DNA from: JAHEZL01 sp964406465
GTDB lineage: Bacteria; Bacteroidota; Bacteroidia; Flavobacteriales_C; GCA-002722245
Direction of reading: 5' to 3'
Assembly (NCBI GenBank): GCA_964406465.1
Contig: CAYORT010000001.1
Location: forward strand, 62,001-126,000
DNA length: 64,000 bases
Shown here: one piece after another, positions 16,473 to 25,977 of the stretch
Layout: every line of letters starts with the position of its first letter
How positions within the stretch are numbered: position 1 is the stretch's first letter
Program-made: the position numbers and the translations under genes
Notes under the pieces: model-generated
Database searches by the model: none
What the model was told of the DNA's origin: nothing
Seen by the model: only the letters and a program-made list of their open reading frames with translations

Positions 16473-18629
16473 ATGAAGGGAAGATTGTTGTTACTGCTGC
16501 TTGTTGTGTTTCAGATTGCGCATCTGAAAGCTCAGTACTATAAGGCAGTTGTTGTAGATGCAGGTTCACGAAAACCCCTGAGCAACATAAGCATTCAGCT
16601 AAAAAACACGAAATACAGAACCTTTTCCGATGCAAAAGGCAATTTTCACTTGCCTTTGAATTATTGTTTTAACGGCGTAAAAGACACTTTGCGTTTTTCA
16701 GCATCAAACAGTGATACCTTGATTTTTACATCGCCACAATACCATAAAGTGCAATATGCGGTGCGTAGCAAGAACAAAGTGTATGAATTATTGCCTATTG
16801 CTGCAAAAGACAAACAGGTTGAATATTTTAATTTTTTAGCCGATGAGAGAGCCTTTGACTATTTGGATGGCCGACCTTTAACGCAGCATTTTGGGGAGGT
16901 TAGAGCTGTGAAATTCATTTATGACTTTAAGAAAGATGTGGTGTACTTTTTTAATTTCAACAAGTATTCTTACCATGCCCATTTCGCCATCAATGTGCTG
17001 AAGTACAACAATATTGTAAAATTCGAAAAGCAATATTATAACAATCCCGATCGTACTTATTTCGTTGGTGAATTTTGTCATTACACCGCTTCTAACTCTT
17101 ATACTTTCGAACTTTTTGCGGGCACAGAAATGACTTGTGAGCAGCTCAAATTGTTGTACGATAGATTGGCTGAAAATTCTTTTGTAGGCGAGAAATTGAG
17201 GTATTTGTCATACAGTGCTAGCAAGAAAGAGTGTTTACCCGGTAAAGGAATTACGCACAACGATTTGTACAAGGGCCAACGTTACCAAGGGCTAAATTAC
17301 GGCGAGGCCTACGGCTATCTAAAATTTGTGGAAGTTCCTTCGGCAGAATTGCAAAAGGTAGAGCAACACGATATTTTGGTGTTGAATGATGTTCCTTTAG
17401 ACATTGGGGTTTGTGCTGGAATCATCACCAATAAATTTCAAATGCCTTTGGCGCACATTAATGTTTTGAGTCACAACAGAGGCACCCCCAACATGGCTTT
17501 GCGCTCGGTATGGAGCAATGCAGAAGTACGCAGATACAGTGGTAAATTAGTGTATTTAAAAGTGCGTGCCGACACCTTTTACATTCAAGAAGCATTGTTG
17601 GCAGATGCAGAGAAATTTTGGTTAAAGAACGAGAAGAAAGAAGCGATGAGTTTGCTTTTGAATGTTCGTGATTCTGCCTTGGTAAATTTGAAAAAAGCAT
17701 CATTGTCAGATGTTGATTTGTTAGGTGGTAAGGCGGCCAATTTCGCCGAGTTGCTGAAGGTAGAGGGAATCAATACTCCCGAAGGAGCGTTTGCCATTCC
17801 ATTTTATTTTTACGATCAGCATTTAAAGAAATATGGCTTGGATTTGTATATCAATTCAATGTTGCACGATATTCGATTTTATTCTAATAGGGAAGTCAAA
17901 ATTAATTACCTCACAACGTTGCGTGATTCTATTGTAAATAGTGCTATTGATACTGTTTTATTGCAAAGAATTGTTGCTCTTATTCAATCAGAGAATGTTG
18001 GAAAATCGATGCGTTTTCGCTCCTCCACCAATGCAGAAGACATTGACGGATTCAATGGTGCCGGATTGTACGATTCTTATACCGGAAAAATTGGAAGCGA
18101 TAAGAAAGCCATTGATTTGGCTATCAAAAAAGTGTGGGCGAGTCTATGGAATATTGAGGCAGTTGAGGAACGGTCTTATTATAAAATAGATCAAAAGAAA
18201 GTAGCTATGGCCGTTTTGGTGCACCGCACATTTCCAAAAGAGGATGTTAACGGGGTGTTGATCACCAGAAATCAGTATTCTGAAAATCTGCCGGCTTATA
18301 TCATCAACGTGCAAAAGGGTGATGTGCCCGTGGTGAGCAACGAGAAAGGGTCGTATACTGCCGATGAAATTATACTGTTTAACTTTGGTGCAAATCCCGA
18401 GAAAGATTACTCCATTCAGTACATGGCACATTCTAATTTGCCAGAGCTTACCGATACCACTGTGATGAGTGAAATTGAGTTGGTGAATCTAAAAGTTGCG
18501 GTTGATAAAATATTTGCGCATTATTGTACACTGTATGGAACGTGCCGACATTTAGATATTGAGTTTAAATTAGACAGTACAGCAGAAGAGAAAAGAAAAT
18601 TGTATATTAAGCAGGTTCGATTATATTAA
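16473..18629 (+). CDS. Exported PEP-synthase/PPDK-like protein
   Basis: 718 residues from the ATG at 16473 (a TTG four codons earlier is less likely). Residues 1-20 are a signal peptide ending HLKAQ. Residues about 22-105 resemble a carboxypeptidase-regulatory-like beta domain (VVVDAGSRKPLSNISIQL...TFSDAKGNFHL). A region near 315-340, GIITNKFQMPLAHINVLSHN, resembles the phospho-histidine swivelling domain of PEP-utilising enzymes. The C-terminal half (about 400-718) is a PPDK_N ATP/pyruvate-phosphate dikinase domain with LGGKAANFAEL and RFRSSTNAEDIDGFNGAGL. The domain order (His domain before ATP domain) and the export signal differ from cytoplasmic PEP synthase, and no PEP-binding barrel is seen. 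The substrate is unknown. Confidence 0.75.
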   Translation: MKGRLLLLLLVVFQIAHLKAQYYKAVVVDAGSRKPLSNISIQLKNTKYRTFSDAKGNFHLPLNYCFNGVKDTLRFSASNSDTLIFTSPQYHKVQYAVRSKNKVYELLPIAAKDKQVEYFNFLADERAFDYLDGRPLTQHFGEVRAVKFIYDFKKDVVYFFNFNKYSYHAHFAINVLKYNNIVKFEKQYYNNPDRTYFVGEFCHYTASNSYTFELFAGTEMTCEQLKLLYDRLAENSFVGEKLRYLSYSASKKECLPGKGITHNDLYKGQRYQGLNYGEAYGYLKFVEVPSAELQKVEQHDILVLNDVPLDIGVCAGIITNKFQMPLAHINVLSHNRGTPNMALRSVWSNAEVRRYSGKLVYLKVRADTFYIQEALLADAEKFWLKNEKKEAMSLLLNVRDSALVNLKKASLSDVDLLGGKAANFAELLKVEGINTPEGAFAIPFYFYDQHLKKYGLDLYINSMLHDIRFYSNREVKINYLTTLRDSIVNSAIDTVLLQRIVALIQSENVGKSMRFRSSTNAEDIDGFNGAGLYDSYTGKIGSDKKAIDLAIKKVWASLWNIEAVEERSYYKIDQKKVAMAVLVHRTFPKEDVNGVLITRNQYSENLPAYIINVQKGDVPVVSNEKGSYTADEIILFNFGANPEKDYSIQYMAHSNLPELTDTTVMSEIELVNLKVAVDKIFAHYCTLYGTCRHLDIEFKLDSTAEEKRKLYIKQVRLY

Positions 18630-18647
18630 AACACTAAATATTATTCT

Positions 18648-19097
18648 ATGAGTATTGAAATTCGTAAACCATTGCAAAGCGAAATGAATCAATTGATAGA
18701 GCTTTGTGCTTTACATGCTGAGTATGAAAAATATGATTTTGTTAAGGAAGGCAAAGCAGAAAAGTTAGGTGCGTACTTATTTAGTGAGAATCCTCCTATG
18801 CAATGTTATGTAGCCATAGTGGATGGTGAAATGGCAGCCTATACCACTTTCTCTAAACAGTTTTCTACTTGGCAAGCGATGCATTACATTCATATGGACT
18901 GCCTGTTTGTTTTAGAAAATCACAGAGGTAAGGTGATTGGTGAAATGTTGGTAAACAAAGTAAAAGATTACGCTAAAGAAACCAATTGCACACAAATACA
19001 ATGGCAAACACCACACGACAATGTTAGAGCCATTAAATTCTACCACAGAATAGGTGGAAAGGCAAAGCAGAAGTTGAGATATTATTTGAATATGTAA
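18648..19097 (+). CDS. GNAT family N-acetyltransferase
   Basis: 149 residues, the usual size of a single GNAT domain. The acetyl-CoA-binding segment is MDCLFVLENHRGKVIGEMLV (around 85-105), followed by the characteristic late element TPHDNVRAIKFYHRIGGKAK. It starts 18 bp after the PEP-synthase-like gene and is followed by a strong terminator, so it ends that transcription unit. The acceptor substrate (amino acid, polyamine, small amine or protein) cannot be told from sequence. Confidence 0.88.
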   Translation: MSIEIRKPLQSEMNQLIELCALHAEYEKYDFVKEGKAEKLGAYLFSENPPMQCYVAIVDGEMAAYTTFSKQFSTWQAMHYIHMDCLFVLENHRGKVIGEMLVNKVKDYAKETNCTQIQWQTPHDNVRAIKFYHRIGGKAKQKLRYYLNM

Positions 19098-19110
19098 TTG
19101 AACAAAAAAT

Positions 19111-19145
19111 AAAAAAGCCGAGTGAAATTTTCACTCGGCTTTTTA
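19111..19145. terminator. Bidirectional intrinsic terminator
   Basis: A near-perfect palindrome: AAAAAAGCCGAGTGAAA pairs with TTTCACTCGGCTTTTT, with A- and T-runs on both sides. It sits between the convergent GNAT gene and the T9SS protein gene and can stop transcription from both. Confidence 0.92.
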
Positions 19146-19158
19146 GTTGCTATTGCTT

Positions 19159-21219
19159 TTAGTGTTGTATCACTAAGCTTGTGGTTTGATATTGATTATC
19201 GCTCGTTACTTTTACAATGTATACGCCATTGCTCAAGCCGCTTACTATTAATTGAATTGGAACTTTATTGTTCAAGCTGTTTCTGTTTATTGGAGCTAAA
19301 ACTTCTCTTCCTGTAACATCAACAATTGAAATACTTATGTTTTTTTCATTGTCAAAACCACTAAGTACGAGGTAGATATTGTTGTTGGCCGGATTCGGGT
19401 ACAAGTTAAGTGTTCCGTCCTTCTTATTCACTTCAAATATTCCGTCTTTGTTACTTAATATGTTGTAAGCTGTATTTGTAATAATTGGCGGATTAAAATC
19501 GAAGTAGATATTTGCGCTGTCTTTTAAAGTGGTTCCAACAGACAATCCTTTTTTCAATTGAATGATGAATTGAATTTGTCCGTGACTAGCTGGTTCATTT
19601 ATAAAACTATCGGGCAGTAAAATGTTATTGAAATTCCAGGTGATTAAACCGTTGTTGTCAACTCCCATATAGTATTTGTGTGTTGAGCCTATAACTTTAA
19701 TGGTACTTAAATCAAAAATGTTGGTATCAATAAAGTTGGTCACTCTAATATTAAATGCAGTATCGGTTCCTGTATTTTGAAAACCAACGTCGTATTTGAT
19801 GAAGCTTGTATAATCGGCAATTTCGCCATCGCCATAATTTGAAGCAACGAAGTTGGGGTCGTATGAACCACGAATGATAGTGGAAACATCAACTACATTG
19901 TTTTCAAGAGAAATTTCTTGTATCGGACAAGTTACTTGTGTGTGATACGTCAATTTTTGTCCCAACAACGATACATCGGCATTAACCCGAAAACCTATTG
20001 AAAAAATTGTGCTTTGTGCACTCTGTAAAGTTGGTATTGGAAAACTAAGTTTATTGCCGTTTAAAGTGTAACCGCTAATTCCAACGCTATATCCGCTGTT
20101 TAAATCTATTGTTTCTTTAGAATCATCGAAAGTAATTTCTGCACTGCAATTGCTTAGGGTTGTGTTGCCATAATTGTGAATTCCATGTGTTAAGTAATGC
20201 GAAAATCCAGGTCGCGCTATTCCCACACATTTTTCGTAAATTATAATATCGTTGCCAACGGCGCATTCGTTTTGGTAAACGTAAACTTTCTTGTCGAATG
20301 CACAGGTGCTTTCGGTAACTGTAATTTGGTAGATACCGGGTTCATTCACTACAATGTTTTGCGTATTGCTAATTGTTGTTTGGGTGTTATTATCCCATTT
20401 AGACCACTCATAGCTATTATAGTTTCCATTTGATTTTAAAGAAACCACCTCGCCAAAGCAAAAGGAATAATTGCTTTGATCGACTAAACTATATGAAAGG
20501 GTAGAATCAAGAGAACCTAAAGTAACATCTATGGTATCTCTAAACTCACATCCATGAATATCTTCAACATAATGATAGTAAGTGCCCGAAGAAGGAAAAT
20601 AAACATAGTCACTATTGGGAAGCAGTCCGTTGCTATAGCTCCATTCATTTTTTGTGAAGTTATAATTCCATCCTTTAAAAACCGACGCTGTTTTGAAGCA
20701 GGTATTAATATCTGCTTCTTTTTGAAGATTTAAGGCTTGTCCGTCGAAAACGTATACAGTATCGGGTAATGCACAACCATATTCAGCCTTTAGATGACAT
20801 ATGTATCTTCCTTTTGGTGCATTTTGTAAAATACCTAAGTTGGTGATTTGTCCGCTCTGATCATACCAGTCGTAATTCAAGTAGTTGTCGGTCACTTCGG
20901 CCGTAATATCTGCGGTGTTGTTACAGGTGTAAATGCTGCTTGAAAAATTAAATGTAGTTGGCTTTACAATGATTATCGTTGAATCACTTTCGTTGCCAAC
21001 GGTATAGTGTATGAGATGACTTCCTGCGCCAGCAAAGTAAGGATCAAATTGTCCTGTATTTTGGTTAGTAACACCCTGTCCTGACCAAATTCCACCAGGT
21101 TGATTAGCTTTTAAGAGCACAGCTGGGGCGTCATAACAGAGGGGATAAACAGTATCGATTGCTAATTGAGAGAAGGCTGTTGAGGCAGCCAATGTGAAGA
21201 GTAATAATAATTTTTTCAT
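19159..21219 (-). CDS. T9SS type A secreted repeat protein with DUF7619-like domain
   Basis: 686 residues from the ATG at 21219, chosen because it begins a signal peptide (MKKLLLLFTLAASTAFSQ); the open frame extends 29 codons upstream without such a signal. Residues about 20-330 are Ig/PKD-like modules with paired cysteines (for example YTCNNTADITAEV, DIHGCEFRDTI). Residues about 330-590 match the DUF11/DUF7619-type region common in T9SS cargo (GSYDPN, VGFQNTGTDTAFNIRVTNFI, IYFDFNPPIITNTA). The last 80 residues (LNLYPNPANNNIYLVL...GVYIVKV...LVIQH) are a type A sorting domain. Likely a surface adhesin; no catalytic motif seen. Confidence 0.9.
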   Translation of the reverse strand: MKKLLLLFTLAASTAFSQLAIDTVYPLCYDAPAVLLKANQPGGIWSGQGVTNQNTGQFDPYFAGAGSHLIHYTVGNESDSTIIIVKPTTFNFSSSIYTCNNTADITAEVTDNYLNYDWYDQSGQITNLGILQNAPKGRYICHLKAEYGCALPDTVYVFDGQALNLQKEADINTCFKTASVFKGWNYNFTKNEWSYSNGLLPNSDYVYFPSSGTYYHYVEDIHGCEFRDTIDVTLGSLDSTLSYSLVDQSNYSFCFGEVVSLKSNGNYNSYEWSKWDNNTQTTISNTQNIVVNEPGIYQITVTESTCAFDKKVYVYQNECAVGNDIIIYEKCVGIARPGFSHYLTHGIHNYGNTTLSNCSAEITFDDSKETIDLNSGYSVGISGYTLNGNKLSFPIPTLQSAQSTIFSIGFRVNADVSLLGQKLTYHTQVTCPIQEISLENNVVDVSTIIRGSYDPNFVASNYGDGEIADYTSFIKYDVGFQNTGTDTAFNIRVTNFIDTNIFDLSTIKVIGSTHKYYMGVDNNGLITWNFNNILLPDSFINEPASHGQIQFIIQLKKGLSVGTTLKDSANIYFDFNPPIITNTAYNILSNKDGIFEVNKKDGTLNLYPNPANNNIYLVLSGFDNEKNISISIVDVTGREVLAPINRNSLNNKVPIQLIVSGLSNGVYIVKVTSDNQYQTTSLVIQH

Positions 21220-21420
21220 CCGATGAGAATTTTGTAGTTGTATCAATGAGATGCGAGAATTTAAATTCGTTGCTTGAATATTGTATTTTTTTAATCTTTT
21301 GCACATAGGTATTTAAAAATACGATAGCATTGTGCGCAATTGGAAGTGCGCAGATGCTAAGGTGCTTCCTCATCCTTTCCATCTTTTAATTCTTCTCATC
21401 AAGGTTCCGACAATTTTCCT

Positions 21421-21428
21421 TATTTTTG
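21421..21428 (+). promoter_or_regulatory. -7 promoter element of ileS
   Basis: TATTTTTG matches the Bacteroidota TAnnTTTG -7 element and ends 21 bp before the ileS ATG. No clear TTG was found about 20 bp upstream, so only this half is supported. Confidence 0.5.
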
Positions 21429-21449
21429 CACACTTTCATAAAATAGCTC

Positions 21450-24400
21450 ATGGCAACAAAATATAAAGAATATACAGGACTTGATTTGCCGGCGGTAGGC
21501 CGTGAGGTACAAGCCTTTTGGGAAGCGAACAATATCTTTGAAAAAAGTATTTCTTCGCGCGACGAAAACAAACCTTTTGTATTTTTTGAAGGTCCGCCTT
21601 CTGCCAATGGCTTGCCTGGTATTCACCACGTAATGGCGCGTACCATCAAAGATATTTTTTGTCGCTACAAAACTTTGAAAGGTTATAGAGTTAATCGTAA
21701 AGCCGGTTGGGATACGCATGGTTTACCAGTGGAATTGGGTGTAGAGAAAGAGTTGGGTATCACCAAAGAAGATATTGGAAAGAAAATTTCTATTGAAGAT
21801 TACAACAAGGCTTGTCGTGAAGCGGTGATGAAATACACCGATATTTGGAACAATCTTACCAAACAAATGGGCTACTGGGTGGATATGGAAGATCCATACA
21901 TCACCTACGAAAACAAGTATATTGAGAGTGTTTGGTATTTGTTGAAGAAATTGTACAGCAAAGATTTGATGTACAAAGGATATACTATTCAGCCTTATTC
22001 TCCTGCAGCTGGTACTGGTTTGAGTTCACACGAATTGAATCAACCGGGTTGCTATCGTGATGTGAAGGATACGACCGTCGTAGCGATGTTCAAAGTTCAA
22101 GGTTCAAAGTTCAATGTTGAGGGAGACGTGCATTTTTTGGCTTGGACGACCACTCCATGGACACTTCCTTCGAATACCGCTTTGGCTGTAGGTCCAAAGA
22201 TTGAGTATGTTTTAGTAAAAACCTTCAATCAATATACTCACGAAGCGATTCAGGTTATTTTAGCTAAGCCTTTATTGGCAAAGCAATTCGCTGGTAAATT
22301 TGAGGAAAGTGAAAATTTAGAATACAAAGAAGGTGATAAAAAGATTCCTTACAAAGTAATTCAATCTTTTGTGGGTGCCGATTTAGTGGGTATTCAATAC
22401 GAACAACTTTTACCATACGCTTTGCCATACGAAAATGCCGAAAAAGCTTTTAGAGTGATTCCGGGTGATTTTGTAACTACCGAAGATGGTACAGGTATCG
22501 TACACATTGCTCCGACCTTCGGAGCCGATGATGCTAAGGTGGCAAAAGACGCAGGAGTGCCGGGAATGTTGGTGTTGAACGCCGATGGCAATCCGGTTCC
22601 AGTAGTTGATTTACAAGGAAAGTTTGTGGCTCAAATGGGTGAGTTGGCTGGTAAATTCGTGAAGAATGAATATTACCCTGCCGGACAAGAACCAGAGAAA
22701 TCGGTAGATGTAGAGATTTCCATTAAGCTTAAAACAGAGAACAAAGCTTTTAAAGTAGAGAAATACGAGCACAGTTATCCGCATTGCTGGAGAACAGATA
22801 AACCAGTGTTGTATTATCCATTAGATTCATGGTTCATCAAAGCTACAGCTTTGAAAGAGCGCATGAGTGAGTTGAATAAAACCATTAACTGGAAACCTGC
22901 TTCAACGGGTACTGGTAGATTTGGCAATTGGTTAGATAATTTGAACGATTGGAATTTATCGCGTTCTCGCTACTGGGGTATTCCAATTCCGGTGTGGAGT
23001 AATGAAAGCGGAGAGCAAATTTGTATTGGTTCTGTGGAAGAGTTGAAAAACGAATGTGCTAAAGCTGTTGCTGCGGGTGTGATGAAAAGCAATCCGCTAG
23101 AGACTTTTGTACCAGGAAATTTCAGTAAAGAGAATTACAACATTTTAGATTTACATAAAAACTTCGTTGATCAAATCACGCTGGTTTCTGCTACAGGAAA
23201 GCCTTTGAAACGCGAAAGCGATTTGATTGACGTGTGGTTCGATTCGGGTGCTATGCCGTATGCCCAATGGCATTATCCTTTTGAAAACAAAGATTTCATT
23301 GACAATAACAAGGCTTTCCCTGCCGATTTTATCGCAGAAGGTGTTGACCAAACACGCGGATGGTTTTATACTTTGCACGCTATTGGTACAATGTGTTTCG
23401 ACAGCGTGGCATTTAAGAATGTAGTGTCGAACGGATTGGTGTTGGATAAGAACGGACAAAAAATGTCGAAGCGTTTAGGTAATGCTATCGATCCATTTGT
23501 GACTCTAGATAAATATGGTGCCGATGCCACTCGTTGGTACATGATTTCTAATGCGCAGCCTTGGGACAATTTGAAATTCGACCTTGATGGAATTACAGAA
23601 GTTCAAAGACGATTCTTTGGTACTTTATACAATACTTATCAGTTCTTCGCTTTGTATGCCAACTTAGATGGTTTCAATTATTCAGAAGCAGAAGTTCCTT
23701 TGAATGAACGTCCAGAAATCGACCGCTGGATTATTTCTAAACTCAATTCTCTAATAAAAGAGGTAGACACACAATGGGCCGAATACGAGCCAACCAAGGC
23801 GGCACGTGCCATTCAAGATTTTGTGAGTGAGCAGTTGAGCAATTGGTATGTTCGTTTGTGCAGAAGACGTTTCTGGAAAGGCGATTATGGTAAAGATAAA
23901 CTGGCAGCTTACCAAACCTTGTACACCTGCCTAGAAGTGATATCGCAATTATCTGCACCATTGGCGCCATTCTTCATGGACCAATTGTTTAGAGATTTAA
24001 ATGCGGTAACCAATCGTCACAAAGTTGAATCGGTGCACTTAAGTGATTTCCCTAAAGTGAATGAAGCTGCAATTGATACCGATTTAGAACAAAGAATGGA
24101 ATTGGCGCAGTCGTTCTCTTCTATGGTATTGAGCTTAAGAAAGAAATACAAGATTAAGGTTCGTCAGCCTTTGCAAAAAATCATGATTCCTATTTTGGAT
24201 GCTAAGTTTAAGTTGCAAGTCGACGCAATTAAAGATTTGATTTTGTCGGAGGTGAATGTGAAAGATTTGGAATACCTCACCGAGGATTCTGGTGTGTTGG
24301 TGAAAAAAATAAAAGCGAATTTTAAGGTGCTCGGACCCAAGTACCAAAAGCAGATGAAGCAGATTGCGGCGGCGGTAGCTAAATTTAATCAGCAAGATAT

Positions 24401-24827
24401 TGCAACCCTTGAAAGAACTAATGCGTTCGACCTCGATATTGAAGGAGAGAAAATAATTCTTACTTTAGAAGACGTTGAAATTTTGTCGGAAGATATTCCA
24501 GGATGGGCAGTAGCCAATGAAGGAAGATTAACTGTAGCTTTAGACATGACCATTTCTCCTGCGTTGAAGGAAGAAGGTATTGCGAGAGAGCTGGTGAACA
24601 GAGTTCAAAACTTGCGTAAAGACAGCAACTTTGAACTTACTGATAGAATATCTTTGAAAATAAAAACTGTAGAGGGGATTGTAGCTGCAATTGACAATAA
24701 TAAAAATTACATTTGCAGTGAGGTGTTGGCAGATAAAGTAGAGTGGGTGAGCAGTTTAGAAAGTGGATTTGAGGTGGAAGTAGATGAAGATTTAAAAACC
24801 GAAATAAGTATTGATAAATTAAATTAG
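21450..24827 (+). CDS. ileS: Isoleucyl-tRNA synthetase
   Basis: 1125 residues, full length for the long (eukaryote-like) IleS typical of Bacteroidota. It charges tRNA-Ile with isoleucine in the cytoplasm. The HIGH-type signature is GIHH at 57-60 (PPSANGLPGIHH), the editing (CP1) domain includes FLAWTTTPWTLPSNTALAVG, and the class I KMSKR loop is at 671-675. A C-terminal anticodon-binding and tail region completes it (NWYVRLCRRRFWKGDYGKDK, RQPLQKIMIP). The start is the only ATG near the -7 promoter element. An in-frame run of 7-bp repeats (22088-22115) encodes FKVQGSKFNVEG just before the editing-domain motif. It heads a plus-strand group with the DksA-like gene and lspA. Confidence 0.98.
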   Translation: MATKYKEYTGLDLPAVGREVQAFWEANNIFEKSISSRDENKPFVFFEGPPSANGLPGIHHVMARTIKDIFCRYKTLKGYRVNRKAGWDTHGLPVELGVEKELGITKEDIGKKISIEDYNKACREAVMKYTDIWNNLTKQMGYWVDMEDPYITYENKYIESVWYLLKKLYSKDLMYKGYTIQPYSPAAGTGLSSHELNQPGCYRDVKDTTVVAMFKVQGSKFNVEGDVHFLAWTTTPWTLPSNTALAVGPKIEYVLVKTFNQYTHEAIQVILAKPLLAKQFAGKFEESENLEYKEGDKKIPYKVIQSFVGADLVGIQYEQLLPYALPYENAEKAFRVIPGDFVTTEDGTGIVHIAPTFGADDAKVAKDAGVPGMLVLNADGNPVPVVDLQGKFVAQMGELAGKFVKNEYYPAGQEPEKSVDVEISIKLKTENKAFKVEKYEHSYPHCWRTDKPVLYYPLDSWFIKATALKERMSELNKTINWKPASTGTGRFGNWLDNLNDWNLSRSRYWGIPIPVWSNESGEQICIGSVEELKNECAKAVAAGVMKSNPLETFVPGNFSKENYNILDLHKNFVDQITLVSATGKPLKRESDLIDVWFDSGAMPYAQWHYPFENKDFIDNNKAFPADFIAEGVDQTRGWFYTLHAIGTMCFDSVAFKNVVSNGLVLDKNGQKMSKRLGNAIDPFVTLDKYGADATRWYMISNAQPWDNLKFDLDGITEVQRRFFGTLYNTYQFFALYANLDGFNYSEAEVPLNERPEIDRWIISKLNSLIKEVDTQWAEYEPTKAARAIQDFVSEQLSNWYVRLCRRRFWKGDYGKDKLAAYQTLYTCLEVISQLSAPLAPFFMDQLFRDLNAVTNRHKVESVHLSDFPKVNEAAIDTDLEQRMELAQSFSSMVLSLRKKYKIKVRQPLQKIMIPILDAKFKLQVDAIKDLILSEVNVKDLEYLTEDSGVLVKKIKANFKVLGPKYQKQMKQIAAAVAKFNQQDIATLERTNAFDLDIEGEKIILTLEDVEILSEDIPGWAVANEGRLTVALDMTISPALKEEGIARELVNRVQNLRKDSNFELTDRISLKIKTVEGIVAAIDNNKNYICSEVLADKVEWVSSLESGFEVEVDEDLKTEISIDKLN
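22088..22115 (+). repeat. In-frame heptamer microsatellite (GTTCAAN)x4 inside ileS
   Basis: Four consecutive units gttcaaa, gttcaag, gttcaaa and gttcaat are read in frame as part of V-Q-G-S-K-F-N-V. The same heptamer family is present at 6292-6312. A change of three units keeps the frame; other changes break an essential gene, so the copy number is probably under selection. Confidence 0.7.
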
Positions 24828-24832
24828 GGGCT

Positions 24833-25240
24833 ATGGCAGCAGCAAAGAAAGGCAAAAAAGAAGAAAAAGTTAGGTACTCTGATAAAGAGCTAGCTGAGTT
24901 CAAAAAAATTATCCTTGATAAAATTGAGGAAGCTGAAATAGATTTAAAACATTTCCAAGGTCAGTTAGATCACTCTGATGAGTCGGATACTGAAAGTGCT
25001 GGCACAGCAAACATGATGGAAGATGGTGGAGAGTCAATGAACCGAGAGAAAATTGCGTCTTTGGCACATCGCCAGCGTAAATTCATTATGCAGTTGCAAG
25101 CGGCATTGGTAAGAATTGAAAACAAAACTTACGGTGTTTGCAGAGAAACAGGTAAACTTATTTCTAAAGAGAGATTGAAAATTGTTCCTCATACAACATT
25201 AAGTATTGAGGCAAAAAATGCACAGTCGAAAGGTGAATAA
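24833..25240 (+). CDS. TraR/DksA-type zinc-finger family protein
   Basis: 135 residues. A Lys-rich N-terminus (AAAKKGKKEEK) leads into a long coiled coil (about 18-95, LAEFKKIILDKIEEAEIDLKH) with an acidic stretch HSDESDTES. The C-terminal YGVCRETGKLISKERLKIVPHTTLSIEAK is the DksA/TraR finger in its Bacteroidota form, where most of the four zinc cysteines are lost and only Cys about 114 remains. DksA proteins bind RNA polymerase through the secondary channel and tune stringent-response transcription; whether this variant still binds metal is doubtful. It lies 5 bp after ileS and abuts lspA. Confidence 0.85.
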   Translation: MAAAKKGKKEEKVRYSDKELAEFKKIILDKIEEAEIDLKHFQGQLDHSDESDTESAGTANMMEDGGESMNREKIASLAHRQRKFIMQLQAALVRIENKTYGVCRETGKLISKERLKIVPHTTLSIEAKNAQSKGE

Positions 25241-25243
25241 TTG

Positions 25244-25963
25244 ATGGATCAGTTAAGCAATAATTCACAACTTAAGAAGGCTTTCATTACTATTTTCGCT
25301 GTTCTCTTGGTAGATCAGGTGGTTAAGTTTTATGTTAAAACTACTTTTCTATTAGGCGATTCTGTGGATTTTTTAGGCTTAAGTTGGTTTCAAATCAAGT
25401 TTGTTGAAAATCCGGGAATGGCCTTTGGCTGGGAGATTCCCTTTTTATCTCCCGATGTGGCTAAGTTGATGCTTACTTCATTTAGAATCATTGCGGTTTC
25501 TTTAATTGGTTATTATCTATGGCAAAAAATTAAGGGAGGTAAAATTGGTGGTATGGTGTACAGCCTTTCTTTGATTTTGGCTGGTGCCATTGGTAATATC
25601 ATCGACAGTGTTTTTTACGGTAAAATATTTACAGAAAGCGATTATCATATTTTACAACCCGCCTCTTTCTTAGCTGATTTTAGCGGAAATGGAGGTTTTT
25701 TAAAAGGTAAGGTGGTAGATATGCTCTCTTTCTCGGTGACTTATCCCGAATGGATGCCATTTGATTTGGCTGGTGATTTTATTTTTCCCCCAATTTTTAA
25801 CGTGGCCGACACTGCTATTACAGTTGGTGTGCTCATGATTATCTTGTTTCAAAGAAGATATTTTAGAGAACAGTTTTTGGAGCCAGTAGAGACGAATAAC
25901 AATGCGTCTTCTATCTCTGAAGAGAATCCAGTGGTGGATTCTTCTAACGATACGAAATTGTAG
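25244..25963 (+). CDS. lspA: Lipoprotein signal peptidase (SPase II)
   Basis: 239 residues from the ATG at 25244 (a TTG codon just before is also in frame). It cleaves diacylated prolipoproteins in the inner membrane. The conserved boxes are seen: LLVDQVVKFYV, FVENPGMAFGW, catalytic Asp in GNIIDSVFYG and second catalytic Asp in FNVADTAITVG. Four hydrophobic segments are present. It is longer than the E. coli enzyme (164 residues) because of an insertion between the two Asp boxes (ILQPASFLADFSGNGGF) and a hydrophilic tail, both common in Bacteroidota. Part of the ileS group. Confidence 0.96.
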   Translation: MDQLSNNSQLKKAFITIFAVLLVDQVVKFYVKTTFLLGDSVDFLGLSWFQIKFVENPGMAFGWEIPFLSPDVAKLMLTSFRIIAVSLIGYYLWQKIKGGKIGGMVYSLSLILAGAIGNIIDSVFYGKIFTESDYHILQPASFLADFSGNGGFLKGKVVDMLSFSVTYPEWMPFDLAGDFIFPPIFNVADTAITVGVLMIILFQRRYFREQFLEPVETNNNASSISEENPVVDSSNDTKL

Positions 25964-25977
25964 GGGAGCCCCTACAA
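25958..25977. terminator. Palindrome spanning both convergent stop codons
   Basis: TTGTAGGGG-AG-CCCCTACAA is a perfect 9-bp palindrome. It contains the lspA stop (TAG, 25961-25963) and the stop of the convergent hddC (25972-25974). There is no flanking T-run, so it may act as a weak bidirectional terminator or a 3-prime-end stabiliser rather than a classical one. Confidence 0.45.

Noticed and set aside
24833..25240. Classical four-cysteine zinc finger in the DksA-like protein
   Set aside because: Only one of the four zinc cysteines is present, so zinc binding is not claimed.
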